A stretch of DNA of 20,285 nucleotides, taken from JBCCEV01 sp039030125. Its GTDB lineage: Bacteria > Pseudomonadota > Gammaproteobacteria > Ga0077536. The position numbers were made by a program, and so were the translations under genes. Numbering within the stretch: the first letter of the stretch is position 1; each line of letters starts with the position of its first letter. Under the pieces are notes generated by a model, which ran no database searches, was not told the DNA's origin, and was given only the letters and a program-made list of their open reading frames with translations. Shown one piece after another: positions 8,273 to 15,340 of this stretch. The stretch lies in assembly GCA_039030125.1 (NCBI GenBank), contig JBCCEV010000073.1, positions 1 to 20,285 on the forward strand. Reading direction: 5' to 3'.

Positions 8273-8794
8273 GTGAAAACTCTCTTGCTCGATCGCGACG
8301 GCGTCATTAATCAAGACTCTGAAGATTTCGTAAAAAGCGCCGAGGAATGGCATCCGATCATCGGCAGCCTAGAGGCAATGGCCCGTGCCTGTCAGAAGGG
8401 CTACCGAGTGATTGTTATCAGCAATCAGTCCGGGGTAGCGCGAGGGATCCTCAGCATTCATGACTTGAACGAAATCAATCGGGAAATGCAACGCCGCGCG
8501 AGCGCCGTGGGGGCGGTCATCGACGCCGTATTCTTTTGTCCTCACGCGCCAAACGACGACTGCAGCTGCCGGAAACCCCGACCGGGGCTGTTCGACTCCC
8601 TTGCGCGTCGCATCGGTTCGCTGGCTGGCAGTCTTTATGTTGGCGACCGAATGAGTGATGTCGATGCAGCGCGCGCGGCGGGCGTAAAACCCGCACTCGT
8701 TCAAACCGGACTACGCGACATCGACGCAAGTGATTGCGCGGATGTCGCCGTGTTTCCTAATCTAAGCGCTGCTATCGACAATTATCTGAGCTAA
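8273..8794 (+). CDS. gmhB: D-glycero-beta-D-manno-heptose-1,7-bisphosphate 7-phosphatase
   Basis: HAD-superfamily phosphatase that removes the C7 phosphate of heptose bisphosphate on the way to ADP-heptose, the precursor of the LPS inner core. The 173 residues start at a GTG. The HAD nucleophile motif LLLDRDGVIN (D7, D9) is followed by motif II VIVISNQSGVARG. The GmhB zinc loop is intact as C89-P-H91...C97-S-C99 (positions counted from the GTG). Then come KPRPG and the acidic motif VGDRMSDVDAARAAG. The enzyme is cytoplasmic. It is 4 nt after glyS and overlaps plsC by one base (TAATG). The glyQ-glyS-gmhB-plsC order is also known from Pseudomonas, supporting the assignment over histidinol phosphatase relatives. 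Confidence 0.93.
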   Translation: MKTLLLDRDGVINQDSEDFVKSAEEWHPIIGSLEAMARACQKGYRVIVISNQSGVARGILSIHDLNEINREMQRRASAVGAVIDAVFFCPHAPNDDCSCRKPRPGLFDSLARRIGSLAGSLYVGDRMSDVDAARAAGVKPALVQTGLRDIDASDCADVAVFPNLSAAIDNYLS

Positions 8795-9537
8795 TGCTTG
8801 CCCTCACGCGTTCGTGGTTTTTCTACATCGGCTTAGTTCCCTACACGATCTTTTATAGCATCCTGAGCTTGTTAATCCTGCCTCTCCCTCGATCGTGGCG
8901 TTATTGGATCATTACCGGTTGGGCGCGCTTCGTCATTCTCTGGCTCAAACTGATTTGTGGTCTGAGTTGGCGCGTCCAAGGCCTTGAACACCTGCCCGAC
9001 GTTCCCAGCGTGATCCTCTCCAAACATCAATCGGCATGGGAAACCATCTCCTTCCAGTTGATCTTCCCCAGACAATGTCAGGTGTTGAAAAAGGAGTTGT
9101 TCAAAATTCCCTTTTTTGGCTGGGGTTTGTGGAGCCTCAATCCAATCGCAATCGACCGCTCTGCGGGGGTGCGTGCGCTCAAACAGGTGCTCGAGGAGGG
9201 CCGTCAGCGCATTGCCGATGGCTGGTGGGTGGTGCTGTTTCCCGAGGGCACGCGAATTGCCCCCGGCGAGCGCGGACGATACTCCCAAACCGGCGCGGCA
9301 CTCGCCGCGAAAGCGGGTTGCCCAATTGTTCCCGTGGCCCATAATGCAGGGGTTTTTTGGCGCCGAAATTCGGTGCTCAAGCGTCCCGGGTGTATCGACG
9401 TCATGGTAGGCGAACCGATCAGTCCCGCAGGAAAGACCGCGAAAGAACTCACCAGCGAGGTGGAACAATGGATCGAGGCGGCTTGTTCGAGCCTGGCGAA
9501 TTCTTCGTCCAACGAAGCGTTATCGACAGAGAAATGA
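8794..9537 (+). CDS. plsC: 1-acyl-sn-glycerol-3-phosphate acyltransferase
   Basis: Membrane-associated acyltransferase converting lysophosphatidic acid to phosphatidic acid; 247 residues. Hydrophobic stretches at ~9-31 and ~38-57 anchor the N-terminus. The catalytic block is KHQSAWE with H78 and E83, an HX4E version of the more usual HX4D; Glu here is common in relatives of this gene neighbourhood, so it is not taken as a defect. The acceptor-binding FPEGTR is at 149-154, and further family blocks are KKELFKIPFFGWGLW and GCPIVPVAHNAGVFW. The ATG shares one base with the gmhB stop. hemB begins 16 nt downstream. The assignment is firm at family level; the preferred acyl donor is not visible. 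Confidence 0.92.
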   Translation: MLALTRSWFFYIGLVPYTIFYSILSLLILPLPRSWRYWIITGWARFVILWLKLICGLSWRVQGLEHLPDVPSVILSKHQSAWETISFQLIFPRQCQVLKKELFKIPFFGWGLWSLNPIAIDRSAGVRALKQVLEEGRQRIADGWWVVLFPEGTRIAPGERGRYSQTGAALAAKAGCPIVPVAHNAGVFWRRNSVLKRPGCIDVMVGEPISPAGKTAKELTSEVEQWIEAACSSLANSSSNEALSTEK

Positions 9538-9553
9538 TGATGGGAATTCCACG

Positions 9554-10561
9554 GTGAGCCCAAGACCTCCACAAAGTTTTCCAGCCACCCGGGCACGCCG
9601 CCTGCGCACCGACAGCTTCATTCGCGATCTCGTTCGCGAAAACACACTAACGGCTAAGGATTTCATCGCGCCACTGTTCATCGTTGAGGGATCTGGGGTT
9701 CGCGAAGCCATTACGACCATGCCTGGCGTCGAGCGTTTGTCGATCGATCTGGCAGTTAGCCAAGCCGGCGAACTTTCGGCGTTGGGTGTACCGGCGATTG
9801 CGGTTTTTCCGGTCACCCCACCCGATCTTAAAAGTGAACGCGGTGAAGAATGTTTTAATCCCGACGGATTGATGCAACGCGCGGTGAAAGCGATTAAAGA
9901 TGCGCACCCGGATTTAGGAATTGCGACCGACGTTGCGCTTGATCCCTACACCACACATGGACACGACGGCGTAATCAATGCGTCAGGTGAAATCGATAAC
10001 GATGAAACCCTTGAGATCCTGGAGCGCCAAGCACTCTCTCAAGCCCATGCCGGCGTCGATATTATCGCCCCCTCGGACATGATGGACGGGCGGGTTGGCC
10101 GGATCCGCGAAGCGCTTGAATCAAACGGCTTTGTGAACACTAAAATTCTTGCCTACTCTGCGAAGTACGCCTCAGCTTTTTATGGCCCGTTCCGGGACGC
10201 CGTCGGTTCAAGCACCAGTTTAGGGAAAAAAGGGAAAGCCACCTATCAAATGGATCCGCATAATTCCGATGAGGCGTTAAAGGAGGTTTGGTTGGACATT
10301 CAAGAAGGCGCGGACATGGTGATGGTCAAACCAGGCATGCCGTATCTCGATATCGTGCACCGCGTTAAGACCACGTTTCAGATCCCAACCTTCGTCTATC
10401 AAGTGAGCGGCGAGTACGCCATGTTGAAGGCCGCGATCGGCGCCAACATGCTCGATGAACAACGTGCCGTTCTTGAGTCGCTTGCCGGCTTCAAACGTGC
10501 CGGCGCCGACGGTGTTTTGACCTATTTTGCCGAGGACGCGGCGCGCTGGCTTGCCGACTAA
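9554..10561 (+). CDS. hemB: Delta-aminolevulinic acid dehydratase (porphobilinogen synthase)
   Basis: Cytoplasmic enzyme condensing two 5-aminolevulinate molecules to porphobilinogen in haem synthesis. It has 335 residues from a GTG. Schiff-base lysines are K204 (AYSAKYAS) and K259 (MVKPGMPY). The metal region reads TDVALDPYTTHGHDGV at 125-140: the Cys residues of the zinc-type site are replaced by Ala128, Asp130 and Asp138, the magnesium-type arrangement known from Pseudomonas aeruginosa. The N-terminal arm RARRLRTDSFIRDLVRENTLTAKDFIAPLFI and the closing AFKRAGADG-like block GFKRAGADGVLTYFAEDAA are typical. It is last in the glyQ run and ends 11 nt from the convergent ntrC, leaving no intergenic room for terminators. 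Confidence 0.97.
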   Translation: MSPRPPQSFPATRARRLRTDSFIRDLVRENTLTAKDFIAPLFIVEGSGVREAITTMPGVERLSIDLAVSQAGELSALGVPAIAVFPVTPPDLKSERGEECFNPDGLMQRAVKAIKDAHPDLGIATDVALDPYTTHGHDGVINASGEIDNDETLEILERQALSQAHAGVDIIAPSDMMDGRVGRIREALESNGFVNTKILAYSAKYASAFYGPFRDAVGSSTSLGKKGKATYQMDPHNSDEALKEVWLDIQEGADMVMVKPGMPYLDIVHRVKTTFQIPTFVYQVSGEYAMLKAAIGANMLDEQRAVLESLAGFKRAGADGVLTYFAEDAARWLAD

Positions 10562-10572
10562 GATCGCCGCAA

Positions 10573-11988
10573 TTAGACGTCGAGGTTGAGATCCTTGATT
10601 TTGCGGGTGAGGGTATTTCGTCCCCAACCCAAAAGCTTGGCCGCTTCTTGACGACGCCCACGCGTACGCGCCAATGCGACTCGGATCATGGTCTTCTCAA
10701 ACCGCGGCAAGGCGTCGGTCAAAATTGGCGAAGTTGACTCTAACGCGCGACGCTCGGCCCATCGCCGTAGCGCGGTTTCCCAATCTTCCAGTCCATTACC
10801 GGCATGCGCCTCGTCGCTGGTGGAGCGGATCTCCTCGGGCAGGTCCTCAAGGTCGATTTCCTGAGTCGGCGCCATAATCGTCATGCGCCGACACACGTTC
10901 TCTAATTGACGCACGTTACCGGGCCAATCGAAACATCTCAGCGCCTGCAAAACCTCCGAAGAAATACGCTTGGGTTCCACACCAACCTCTTCGGCCGCAA
11001 CTCGCACGAAATGTTCCGCCAGCGCCGGTATATCCTCCGCGCGGCGCCGCAACGGTGGAAGTTCAAGACGTATCACGTTGAGGCGATGAAAGAGGTCCTC
11101 TCGAAACCCGCCTTCTGCAACCCGTTCCTCCAGATGCTGGTGGGTCGCCGCAATCACCCGGACGTCCACCCGCACCGGTTCATGCCCGCCAACCCGGTAA
11201 AACTCGCCATCAGCGAGCACGCGTAACAGCCGGGTTTGCAGATCAGCAGGCATGTCACCGATTTCGTCAAGAAACAACGTGCCGCTATCGGCTTGCTCAA
11301 ATCGTCCCACGCGGCGTGCCGTAGCACCGGTGAACGCGCCCTTCTCGTGGCCAAAAAGTTCCGATTCCAAAAGCTCGCGCGGTATCGCCGCGGTATTTAG
11401 CGCAATGAAGGGGCTTTGCCCGCGGGGGCTATGTCGATGCAGCGCCTGGGCGACCAACTCCTTGCCGGTGCCTGATTCACCGGTGAGCAACACATTCATG
11501 TTCGATCGCGACAAACGTCCGATCGCACGAAACACCTCTTGCATGGCGGCGGCCGAGCCGATGATCTCGGGCACCGCGTCCTCATCAAACGCCTCCTCGT
11601 CCTCGGGCTGCACGCCCGGTGATTTTTTCAAGGCGCGCTGGACGATGCTGACCACGTCATCGACGTCGAAAGGTTTGGGCAGATACTCGAATGCGCCGCC
11701 CCGGTAAGCGGCCACGGCCCGATCAAGGTCGGCGAACGCTGTCATTATGATGACGGGCAAAGCGGGGAATACGCCCTGGATATGCTGCAACAGAGTCAAG
11801 CCGTCAGTGCCCGGCATCCGGATATCAGTGATGACGACGTCGGGCTGGGATCGCTTCAGCCTCGTTACCACCTCATCGGCGTTACCAAATACACGAGTGT
11901 CGATCTGCTCCTTCTCCATCGCGCGCTCAAGCACCCAACGGATCGATCGGTCGTCATCGACAATCCAAATTTCGGGTTTGTGATTCAT
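10573..11988 (-). CDS. ntrC: Nitrogen regulation response regulator NtrC
   Basis: Sigma-54 enhancer-binding protein activated by NtrB phosphorylation under nitrogen limitation. It has 471 residues from the ATG whose ATGA overlaps the ntrB stop; an AGGACC Shine-Dalgarno-like sequence precedes it, so the in-frame start 24 nt upstream is less likely. The receiver domain shows acidic DDD at 11-13, phospho-acceptor D55 (VVITDIRMPG) and K105. The AAA+ domain has Walker A GESGTGKE (170-177), the sigma-54 contact loop GAFTGA (217-222) and Walker B LFLDEIGD. The C-terminal Fis-type helix-turn-helix is GRRQEAAKLLGWGRNTLTRKI. Full length with all motifs intact. Confidence 0.96.
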   Translation of the reverse strand: MNHKPEIWIVDDDRSIRWVLERAMEKEQIDTRVFGNADEVVTRLKRSQPDVVITDIRMPGTDGLTLLQHIQGVFPALPVIIMTAFADLDRAVAAYRGGAFEYLPKPFDVDDVVSIVQRALKKSPGVQPEDEEAFDEDAVPEIIGSAAAMQEVFRAIGRLSRSNMNVLLTGESGTGKELVAQALHRHSPRGQSPFIALNTAAIPRELLESELFGHEKGAFTGATARRVGRFEQADSGTLFLDEIGDMPADLQTRLLRVLADGEFYRVGGHEPVRVDVRVIAATHQHLEERVAEGGFREDLFHRLNVIRLELPPLRRRAEDIPALAEHFVRVAAEEVGVEPKRISSEVLQALRCFDWPGNVRQLENVCRRMTIMAPTQEIDLEDLPEEIRSTSDEAHAGNGLEDWETALRRWAERRALESTSPILTDALPRFEKTMIRVALARTRGRRQEAAKLLGWGRNTLTRKIKDLNLDV

Positions 11989-13064
11989 TGAAGGTCCTCG
12001 ACCGGTAACCAAATTTTGAACACAGTGCGCCCGGGCTCACTGTCGAAATCTATGAGTCCACCTTGACGCTGCACCAACGTTTGCGCGATCGGCAGCCCCA
12101 AGCCATTTCCATCTGCGCGGCCGGAGACCAGAGGCACAAAAATGCTTTCCGCGATTTCAGGATCGACTCCGCTCCCGTTATCAATAACCTCCGCACGGAT
12201 CACGACCCGATGCAGCGTCGAACCGATGGTGAATTTTCGTTGGGCGCGCGTCCTCAACAGCACCGCGCCGTCGGCTCCAGTGGTTGATTGGACGGCGTTG
12301 CGCACAATATTCAGGAGTGCTTGGATCAACTGATCGCGGTCGGCGGAAATCATCGGCAGACTGGGGTCGTAATCGCGCACTATCTTGAATTGGTGGCCCG
12401 ATTCGGCTTCAACGACCTGACGCACGTGCTCGAGCGGATCGTGAATGTTGATCGATTTCTTGCGAGTTTCACTCGTCGGTCCCAGCATCCGGTCGACAAG
12501 ATTTCGAAGACGGTCAGCCTCGGCAATAATGATCTGCGTGTATTCCGTGAGCGCGGGCTTTTCAAGTTCGCGTTCAAGCAATTGAGCCGCCCCTCGGATC
12601 CCACCTAACGGGTTTTTTATCTCATGGCCGAGGCCGCGCAAAATTGCGCCGCTAATTTGGTTTTGTACCTTGAGATGTCCGTCCATGTGCGTTCTTGGCG
12701 CCCGACTCGGTCCATCGATTTCGGCGAGGAGAAATCCCTCGTCCTCATCCGGCGGCGTGAACGATGAGACCGTTAAATCGACTTCGGCGCGCTCCGCGAC
12801 GGGAATGCGTATCGCCACGTTGCGTTCGGTCACCGATAGTCCTTGTGCGCAGATCCTGGGGAAATCGGCCTCCAGATCGTTGGTGAGTTGAAGCAACTCG
12901 CCAAGCCGAAACCGATGCAAGCGGGCCTGGCCCATTTCGAATAAATTCTGCGCCGCGGCGTTGCCGCTCAACACCCGCCCATTTTGATCAAGCACCATGA
13001 CGGCGCTCGTCAGAGAGTCGATGAGACCTGCGGGCGGGATCAGTGACTGCCATTTTCCACTCAT
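11985..13064 (-). CDS. ntrB: Nitrogen regulation sensor histidine kinase/phosphatase NtrB
   Basis: Cytoplasmic PAS-containing histidine kinase that phosphorylates or dephosphorylates NtrC, normally under PII control. It is 359 residues from the ATG chosen here. An N-terminal PAS domain (IDSLTSAVMVLDQNGRVLSGNAAAQNLF) precedes the dimerisation helix LGHEIKNPLGGIRGAAQLLE with phospho-acceptor H147. The ATP-binding domain follows with the N box LLNIVRNAVQST, the G1 box DNGSGV and the G2 box GNGLGLPIAQTL. There is no membrane helix. A GTG at 13097 would add 11 residues (MFLRVSHQTSA). I prefer the ATG because a probable NtrC box occupies the 17 bases directly before it and PAS starts soon after. 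Neither start has a clear Shine-Dalgarno sequence. Confidence 0.94.
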   Translation of the reverse strand: MSGKWQSLIPPAGLIDSLTSAVMVLDQNGRVLSGNAAAQNLFEMGQARLHRFRLGELLQLTNDLEADFPRICAQGLSVTERNVAIRIPVAERAEVDLTVSSFTPPDEDEGFLLAEIDGPSRAPRTHMDGHLKVQNQISGAILRGLGHEIKNPLGGIRGAAQLLERELEKPALTEYTQIIIAEADRLRNLVDRMLGPTSETRKKSINIHDPLEHVRQVVEAESGHQFKIVRDYDPSLPMISADRDQLIQALLNIVRNAVQSTTGADGAVLLRTRAQRKFTIGSTLHRVVIRAEVIDNGSGVDPEIAESIFVPLVSGRADGNGLGLPIAQTLVQRQGGLIDFDSEPGRTVFKIWLPVEDLQ

Positions 13065-13081
13065 TGCACTAGTTTGGTGCG
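13065..13081. promoter_or_regulatory. Probable NtrC-binding box abutting the ntrB start codon
   Basis: TGCACTAGTTTGGTGCG matches the palindromic NtrC consensus TGCACC-N5-GGTGCA at 10 of 12 arm positions with the exact 5-nt spacer. It ends immediately upstream of the preferred ntrB ATG (minus strand), where a bound NtrC dimer would block transcription or initiation. NtrC repression of a promoter before glnL (ntrB) is known in E. coli; function here is inferred. Confidence 0.6.
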
Positions 13082-13092
13082 AAACACGCAAG

Positions 13093-13109
13093 AACACCAG
13101 TGTGTCGCA
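13093..13109. promoter_or_regulatory. Possible weak second NtrC half-site pair
   Basis: AACACCAGTGTGTCGCA has 8 of 12 matches to the NtrC arms at correct spacing, centred about 28 bp from the strong box at 13065-13081. Alone it would be unremarkable; it is listed because NtrC sites commonly come in pairs. Confidence 0.25.
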
Positions 13110-13217
13110 CGCGTCTAACCTACGGATTTATCGCGGATTAGCGCCCGTTAGGACGAAATTACGTAGGCTCGCAGATTAACTAGGGCAAGAACTGGACCAA
13201 CGAGCTGAAGGTCTTGA

Positions 13218-13769
13218 TCAGGAACCGCCACCGCCTTGATTTACGTTATTGCGGTGAAGGAAAAACGTCGAAGTCGCCGAGCGCCCGAGTTCTTTACCTG
13301 CTCCATCACGCACGATGGCCTGCAATTGGTGCGCGCCACGATCGGGTAAATCCAGCGTAAAACTTGTCGACTGGCCCGGCGAACCAACGCTGGCACCATC
13401 GTAGAGCAGCTCGACGACGTGAGCGAATTGCACCTGCAGCGCCGGTGACATTGCGACGCTTACGGTCACTGCAGGGACATTACGAAGCGTCTCTTCGTTG
13501 GCCGGTGAGGCAATTTCTATCGATGCGTAAGGCACCGGGCCCTCGGCCACCTCGGTTTCCTCGGCCGCTTGGCCCGAGTTGGAGGACAGCGGATAGGGCG
13601 TCACGATCGACGGTTGTTCGACGGTCACCTTTTCCGCATCTGGGTGGGGAACATCCGAGAAAATGATGTTGCCTTCGCTGTCTTTCCAGCGGTACACGTC
13701 GGCGAATGCCGAGCTGGAAAACCCCAGCGCCAAAACTACTGCCGCAGCAGCGACTAAGCTCGTTTTCAC
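13218..13769 (-). CDS. DUF4124 domain-containing periplasmic protein
   Basis: A 183-residue exported protein of unknown function. The start is GTG, supported by a GGAGG Shine-Dalgarno sequence 9 nt upstream. Residues 1-23 are a signal peptide (MKTSLVAAAAVVLALGFSSSAFA) with cleavage after AFA. Mature residues begin with the DUF4124 signature DVYRWKDSEGNIIFSDVPHPDAEKV. A Pro/Ser/Glu-rich linker leads to a second beta-rich, Ig-like portion (SIEIASPANEETLRNVPAVTVSVAMSPALQ and then FTLDLPDRGAHQLQAIVRDGAGKELG), and the chain ends in Asn/Gly (NNVNQGGGGS). The gene lies 120-150 nt upstream of ntrB on the same strand; an analogous gene is often found between glnA and ntrBC in gammaproteobacteria. No glnA is visible here. 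Confidence 0.85.
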   Translation of the reverse strand: MKTSLVAAAAVVLALGFSSSAFADVYRWKDSEGNIIFSDVPHPDAEKVTVEQPSIVTPYPLSSNSGQAAEETEVAEGPVPYASIEIASPANEETLRNVPAVTVSVAMSPALQVQFAHVVELLYDGASVGSPGQSTSFTLDLPDRGAHQLQAIVRDGAGKELGRSATSTFFLHRNNVNQGGGGS

Positions 13770-13897
13770 CGGTTTTCGCCTCCGTTCCGCTCAATTCGAC
13801 AAGATTACACGTTGGACCTTCAATCAGCACACGTGTTCTCGGCGAGTCAATCTTTCAAACCCAATTGAGAAAGTGGCCACAGACCGCATATCCACAA

Positions 13898-13914
13898 TGC
13901 ACATTATTGGTGCG
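13898..13914. promoter_or_regulatory. Probable NtrC-binding box upstream of the DUF4124-ntrBC genes
   Basis: TGCACATTATTGGTGCG matches TGCACC-N5-GGTGCA at 10 of 12 arm positions, again with the exact spacer. Its right arm GGTGCG is identical to that of the box at 13065-13081. It is centred about 137 bp upstream of the DUF4124 start codon, a typical enhancer distance, and overlaps the last codons of lysA. I could not find a convincing sigma-54 -24/-12 element between it and the gene. Confidence 0.55.
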
Positions 13915-15160
13915 TTTTGAACAATTCAAGTTCATCGAGCAGAAGATTACCGTGGCTTTCACGGCTACGGATCAGACGGGCGGCGCCGTTATCCAACAAT
14001 ATCTCGGGTGGGCGAGGCCGTGAGTTGTAGTTCGAAGACATCACAAACCCATAGGCGCCGACATCGCAAATGGCCAACAGCGCCCCCGAGTTCACCGCCA
14101 ATGAGACGTTGCGGGCTAACCAGTCACCGGATTCGCAGACCGGGCCCACGACATCACCCACGAAGTGTTCGGCGCCGCGGCGAGCTTGGCGAACAGCCAT
14201 CACTTTATGCGTTGCGTTATACAACGTCGGGCGCAGCAGCTCGGACATCGCAGCGTCGACGATAAAGAAGGTTTTCTGTTCAGATTTCTTAACGTATTCG
14301 ACCCGCGTGATCAGCAGCCCGGCCTTCCCAACGATGGAACGTCCGGGTTCGATCTCGATCGCAAGATCCGCTGGGATCTTCTCGCACAGCCCAGCGACAT
14401 AATCACCGATGGATGGCGGAGCCTCATCGCCGTAAGCGATCCCCAATCCCCCTCCCGCATCGACGCGAGTGATCGCGATACCGGCGGCGCGAAGTTCGGC
14501 AACCAATTCAACGAGTATTTCCACGGCATCGCGAACCGGGGAAGCGTCAAGCAGTTGTGATCCGATATGACAGGCCACGCCAGTGGGCCGCAATATCTCC
14601 GATTGTTGGAGCTCCAAATACAACGCCCGCGCTTCGTCTATCGGTAATCCGAATTTATTTTCTTTTAAACCCGTTGAGATGTAAGGGTGCGTCTTGGGAT
14701 CGACATCGGGATTCACCCTGATCGAAACTTCAGGACGAACACCATGAGCCGCCGCTACTTCACTAAGGCGCAAGGCCTCCTCACGCGACTCCAAATTAAT
14801 CGAACCAACGCCGCAACTCACCGCCAACTCGAGTTCCTGAATCGATTTGCCGACCCCAGAGAAAACGACCCTTCCCGGGTCACATCCAATCGCCAACAGG
14901 CGCTGCAGCTCACCACCAGAGACAACATCGAAACCCGATCCGAGCGCGGCCAACTGCCCCAGTACCGCGAGGTTCGAATTCGCTTTTACCGCATATGAAA
15001 TTTGGTGGGCGCGATCGCCAAATGCGTCGTCATAGGCGCACCAATTCGCAGCGATCGTCTGTGCCGAATAGACGAAAGCAGGCGTGCCAAAGTTCTCCGC
15101 GACCTCGGGCAAAGCGACGCCGTCCACGCACAGAACGTCGTTGAGATAGTCAGAAGCCAT
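13904..15160 (-). CDS. lysA: Diaminopimelate decarboxylase
   Basis: PLP-dependent, fold-type III enzyme converting meso-diaminopimelate to L-lysine, the last step of lysine synthesis, in the cytoplasm. It has 418 residues, the normal length. The PLP lysine is K59 in SYAVKANSN. Other active-site blocks are FDVVSGGEL, the HIGSQ motif, the phosphate-binding glycine loop DAGGGLGI, EIEPGRSIVG, and the substrate-binding VGPVCESGDWLA near the C-terminus, where the Cys contributes to the partner active site across the dimer. It starts 26 nt after the LptM-like gene, a common gammaproteobacterial pairing. The usual follower dapF is not present; the DUF4124 gene comes next after 134 bp. Confidence 0.96.
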   Translation of the reverse strand: MASDYLNDVLCVDGVALPEVAENFGTPAFVYSAQTIAANWCAYDDAFGDRAHQISYAVKANSNLAVLGQLAALGSGFDVVSGGELQRLLAIGCDPGRVVFSGVGKSIQELELAVSCGVGSINLESREEALRLSEVAAAHGVRPEVSIRVNPDVDPKTHPYISTGLKENKFGLPIDEARALYLELQQSEILRPTGVACHIGSQLLDASPVRDAVEILVELVAELRAAGIAITRVDAGGGLGIAYGDEAPPSIGDYVAGLCEKIPADLAIEIEPGRSIVGKAGLLITRVEYVKKSEQKTFFIVDAAMSELLRPTLYNATHKVMAVRQARRGAEHFVGDVVGPVCESGDWLARNVSLAVNSGALLAICDVGAYGFVMSSNYNSRPRPPEILLDNGAARLIRSRESHGNLLLDELELFKTHQ

Positions 15161-15186
15161 AGCAAGCCGTATTCAGACCGGGAGGA

Positions 15187-15300
15187 TTATTGTTCTGATT
15201 TTTCAGCTTCGTCGGGGAGATAAAGGCTACCTTTCTGACCGCAACTGGAAAGCGCACAGGCAGAAGCGAAAATGAACAGAAAGATACAAACTCGAAACAT
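15187..15300 (-). CDS. lptM: Small LptM-like (YifL/LppL) lipoprotein
   Basis: A 37-residue lipoprotein precursor. The signal sequence MFRVCIFLFIFASACALSSC ends in the lipobox LSSC, followed by the hallmark GQKGSLYLPDE, which matches the C-GxKGPLY(F/L)P pattern of the LptM family. In E. coli LptM assists assembly of the LptD-LptE outer-membrane LPS translocon. The in-frame ORF extends upstream to 15429, but that extension overlaps the 3' end of rhlB and is antisense-free junk by composition; the signal peptide fixes the start here. The location 26 nt before lysA agrees with the conserved lptM-lysA/dapF neighbourhood. The family call is good; the exact role in this organism is inferred. Confidence 0.85.
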   Translation of the reverse strand: MFRVCIFLFIFASACALSSCGQKGSLYLPDEAEKSEQ

Positions 15301-15340
15301 AGCGCCGATGATACGGGCTAAGCGCACCAGAGCCCAGTCC

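Noticed and set aside
8872..9468. 198-codon minus-strand ORF opposite plsC
   Set aside because: plsC on the plus strand carries all family motifs; the antisense product has no recognisable features and follows from codon bias.
8794..9537. Catalytic defect in PlsC (HX4E instead of HX4D)
   Set aside because: HQSAWE is the normal form among close relatives in the same gene neighbourhood, and FPEGTR is intact.
13770..13903. Sigma-54 (-24/-12) promoter expected below the NtrC box at 13898-13914
   Set aside because: Scanning for GG-N10-GC with TGGCAC/TTGC context on the minus strand gave no acceptable match.
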